Assembly: GCF_000014045.1 (NCBI RefSeq)
Contig: NC_008386.1
Location: forward strand, 1 to 64,000
Length of the DNA stretch: 64,000 nt
From: Roseobacter denitrificans OCh 114
Lineage (GTDB): Bacteria > Pseudomonadota > Alphaproteobacteria > Rhodobacterales > Rhodobacteraceae
Direction: 5' to 3'
Shown piece by piece: positions 61,991 to 64,000 of this stretch (position 1 is its first letter; every line of letters starts with the position of its first letter). The notes beneath the pieces are model-generated. The model ran no database searches. It saw only the letters and a list, made by a program, of their open reading frames with translations, and was not told the DNA's origin. The position numbers and the translations under genes are program-made.

Positions 61991-62677
61991 ATGCAACAAC
62001 AGGACGGCACTGCCAGCCTGACGCACGCCGAATGGCTGGGTCTGCTCATTGATCGCGAGGCAACCAGCCGCGAGACAAAGCGGTTCGAAAGCCGCATGCG
62101 TACAGCAAAACTGCGACACGTCGGTGCTTCGCCGGAAGACGTGGATTACAAATCTCGGCGCGGTCTCGACAAAGCTCTGTTCCAGCAGATGCTGACCGGG
62201 CGCTGGATCAAAGACAAACGCAACCTGATGATCACTGGCCCTTGCGGCGTTGGCAAAACCTGGCTGGCCTGCGCCCTCGCGCAATCAGCATGCCGTGATG
62301 GGGTAACTGTGCTTTACAAACGCATGCCGCGCCTCTTTGACGAGCTGGAGTTGGCCCACGGAGACGGACGCTTTCCCCGGGTATTCAAAGCGCTGACGAA
62401 AACCCAACTGCTGATCCTGGACGATTGGGGCCCGGATCGCCTCGATGCAAGTCAGCGCCGCGACTTGATGGAAATTGTCGAAGATCGCTACGAAGTTGGA
62501 TCAACCCTGATCACCAGCCAACTGCCAATCGACGCATGGCACGATGTGATCGGCGAGCCCACCTTTGCAGATGCCATTCTCGACCGCCTTGTGCACAATG
62601 CCTATCGCATCGAACTCGACGGGCAAAGCATGCGCAAAACCAAACTCAAAACAGGTGACGAAAGCACCCAAAACTGA
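61991..62677 (+). CDS. istB: IstB-like ATPase of an IS21-family element, N-terminally truncated
   Basis: The frame after the IS6 element encodes about 228 residues beginning at the first in-frame ATG. Walker A GPCGVGKTWLACALAQSA, Walker B LLILDDWGPDRLDASQRRDL and LDRLVHNAYRIELDGQSMRK are typical of IstB helper ATPases. IstA is absent and the first residues differ from the usual start, so the IS6 insertion removed istA and the 5' end of istB. The protein is probably no longer active in transposition. Confidence 0.87.
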   Translation: MQQQDGTASLTHAEWLGLLIDREATSRETKRFESRMRTAKLRHVGASPEDVDYKSRRGLDKALFQQMLTGRWIKDKRNLMITGPCGVGKTWLACALAQSACRDGVTVLYKRMPRLFDELELAHGDGRFPRVFKALTKTQLLILDDWGPDRLDASQRRDLMEIVEDRYEVGSTLITSQLPIDAWHDVIGEPTFADAILDRLVHNAYRIELDGQSMRKTKLKTGDESTQN

Positions 62678-62713
62678 TACCCAAAAACTCAGGCCTCGCA
62701 GCCGCTAAGCAAG

Positions 62714-62784
62714 GGTGGCCGGAGACCCCGGTTTAGGCGGCCGGATGTTGTCGGAATGACCGGCCGGATGCTCCGGAATGCGCA
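62714..62784 (+). repeat. Right end of the IS21-like element with repeated transposase sites
   Basis: Two similar units, CGGCCGGATGTTGTCGGAATG and CGGCCGGATGCTCCGGAATG, follow the istB gene directly, and the second is followed by CGCA, so the end reads CA as in IS21-family elements. Multiple terminal repeats of this kind bind the IstA transposase. It marks the right border of the remnant. Confidence 0.5.
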
Positions 62785-63040
62785 CTCAGGCGTAAACGAC
62801 CGTTTTAGGTAGGCTAGTCGGGGCCTGTCGGTTGTCCGCCAGGCCTTTTCTCAGTCTATGGCTACTTACCACGGAGGTATCCTAGGCCGGATCGCAAATA
62901 TAAGTTGCCTCGATACATGTATCAACCGATAACCATCCTAAAAATCTCATTCAACGCCTCGGCCCCCTAATACGTGACAGGTCCAACCTACGCCGCTTAC
63001 CGCGAATGGTGTGATTGTCATATGAAAGCTTATCGCACTA

Positions 63041-63454
63041 TCATTCTCGCCGCAGTTCGCCAGAACACCAGTCATTCCGCTGCCTTGGTCTCCACTCGCG
63101 AGCGTAACCTTCGCGGATCAAGACTTCACCGATAGTCGCACCATTGGGAAGTCGCAGCCAAACAAGAGGCCGTTCATTGCTGTCAACTTCGCCTGAATCG
63201 TCGACCACAAGGCCCGGTGTGCGAAGGAGCTCGGCGAACCTGGCGGCGGCCTTAAATCCAACCTCGGCTTCAAGCGCGCAGCGCGAGCGCCCGTCGATCT
63301 CCGGTGTATCGAAGCCCGAAACATTCGGCGCGCCATCTCCCATTGGGCGAAGGTTCTGACCTTTACATGCGCCTATAGCGCTCTCACAGCAACGGACCGT
63401 ATCGCCATCGGTCGCCATCAAGCCAGCGCACAACATTATCAGCTTCCCCCCCAT
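63041..63454 (-). CDS. Thermonuclease (SNase)-like protein
   Basis: The 137-residue protein shows SNase-like sequence: CAGLMATDGDTVRC, VSGFDTPEI, SRCALEAEVGFKAAARFAELLRTPG, RPLVWLRLPNGATIGEVLIREGYAREW. The start at 63454 is preceded by AGGAGG; a later ATG after a G-run is also possible. No signal peptide is obvious. Such small nuclease-like proteins are common on alphaproteobacterial plasmids near transfer or antirestriction genes. Confidence 0.8.
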   Translation of the reverse strand: MGGKLIMLCAGLMATDGDTVRCCESAIGACKGQNLRPMGDGAPNVSGFDTPEIDGRSRCALEAEVGFKAAARFAELLRTPGLVVDDSGEVDSNERPLVWLRLPNGATIGEVLIREGYAREWRPRQRNDWCSGELRRE

Positions 63455-63551
63455 TTACTAACCACCTCCTGCTGCCTTTTCCACCAGAAATCAAACTGCG
63501 ACCGAGAACCAGCATATGCAAGCATGAATGAGGCCCGAAGCTAAGGGCTGC

Positions 63552-64000
63552 CTATGCGGCAGCCCGATTGTTGTGCTTTTCTTCCTCAGCACTCGGCTGC
63601 ATCTGGCACAAATAGTCGGTTGCTCTCTGTGCGTGCGCGGCAGCGGCAAAGATCGCGCGTTTGTCGTTCTTCAGCACCTTCAGCCAGCCCTGGATATAGG
63701 CGGCGTGATCTTCGCCAGGTTCCGGCGTTATGGCCAGATCGGCGCATAGGAAGGCTCCACCCAGCTCCTCGCGCGCATAACCTTCATCACCCCATTTCTT
63801 GCGCCCGAATTCCCGGTCCAGGCGGCTTCGGTGCTTTGTCCAGTGTGTCAGCTCATGTGCAAGCGTGGTACAATAGGCCTCAGGGCTGCGAAAGCTCTCT
63901 AAAACAGGCACCTGCACATAGTCACTTGCCCCTGGATAATAGGCACGGTTGCCGCCATGCCGGATATCAGCGCCAGTCTCGGCAAAGAACCGGTCCGCAT
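63552..64000 (-). CDS. ArdC-like antirestriction protein (zincin metallopeptidase domain), partial
   Basis: The frame runs past the right edge, so the N terminus is missing. The visible part has HELTHWTKHRSRLDREFGRKKWGD, where HExxH is the zinc site, plus YAREELGGAFLCADL and the C-terminal HAAYIQGWLKVLKNDKRAIFAAAAHAQRATDYL. This is the C-terminal metallopeptidase domain of ArdC (DUF1738) proteins, which protect conjugating plasmid DNA against restriction. It agrees with a mobile replicon. Confidence 0.85.
   Translation of the reverse strand, partial: ADRFFAETGADIRHGGNRAYYPGASDYVQVPVLESFRSPEAYCTTLAHELTHWTKHRSRLDREFGRKKWGDEGYAREELGGAFLCADLAITPEPGEDHAAYIQGWLKVLKNDKRAIFAAAAHAQRATDYLCQMQPSAEEEKHNNRAAA

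Overview
The window looks like part of an extrachromosomal replicon (large plasmid or chromid) of an alphaproteobacterium, most likely of the Rhodobacterales/roseobacter group. The main reasons are a complete repABC replication and partitioning cassette (19.8-23.9 kb) with its antisense RNA and palindromic parS-like sites, a VirB-type type IV secretion operon beside it, the neighbouring recombinase/DUF1403/ScpB genes, and a huge RTX protein. No rRNA, tRNA or CRISPR array was seen.

Layout. 0-7.4 kb: a truncated membrane protein, an alpha/beta-hydrolase lipoprotein, a glutamate (GltS) and a betaine/choline-type (BCCT) transporter with a 44-residue membrane protein between them, an intact IS481-type element and a DUF4105 protein. 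7.7-18.1 kb: a minus-strand virB operon in the order membrane protein-B1-B2-B3-B4-small lipoprotein-B5-periplasmic protein-B6-B8-B9-B10-B11, nearly all genes overlapping or touching. No VirD4 coupling protein or relaxase lies in the window. 18.1-19.8 kb is gene-poor. 19.8-23.9 kb: repABC. 23.9-29.3 kb: VapBC, a frameshifted VOC-family gene, a tyrosine recombinase, DUF1403-ScpB, and a DUF433/DUF5615 toxin-antitoxin pair.

29.4-49.0 kb is a dense defence island. It starts with a three-gene operon encoding a TerB-domain protein, a DUF2791/BrxD-like ATPase and an Lhr/BrxHI-like helicase, which resembles part of a BREX type 2 locus without the methylase, phosphatase and BrxC. Next is a minus-strand type II CBASS operon: WYL regulator, WGR protein, CD-NTase, E1/E2 Cap2, JAB Cap3, a two-TM SAVED effector and an extra membrane protein. 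Divergent from it are sbcD, sbcC and a small HNH nuclease gene, followed by a zinc-hook AAA_13 (RloC/PrrC-like) gene broken by a frameshift. Tyrosine recombinases bracket this island at 25.2-26.4 kb and 49.3-50.2 kb.

51.2-60.4 kb: two small membrane-anchored proteins and a ~2,550-residue RTX calcium-binding protein, preceded by sites matching the CtrA consensus. The RTX gene seems frameshifted at both ends. 60.8-62.8 kb is a transposon graveyard: a Tn552/Tn5053-like end with tandem 20-bp repeats and the start of its transposase, an IS6-family element, and the istB half of an IS21-like element. The window ends with an SNase-like protein and a partial ArdC-like zincin antirestriction gene.

Four genes (VOC, AAA_13, and both ends of the RTX gene) are broken by what looks like one inserted base each. 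This may mean real decay or a systematic sequence error. All names come from reading motifs and gene order; no database search was possible.
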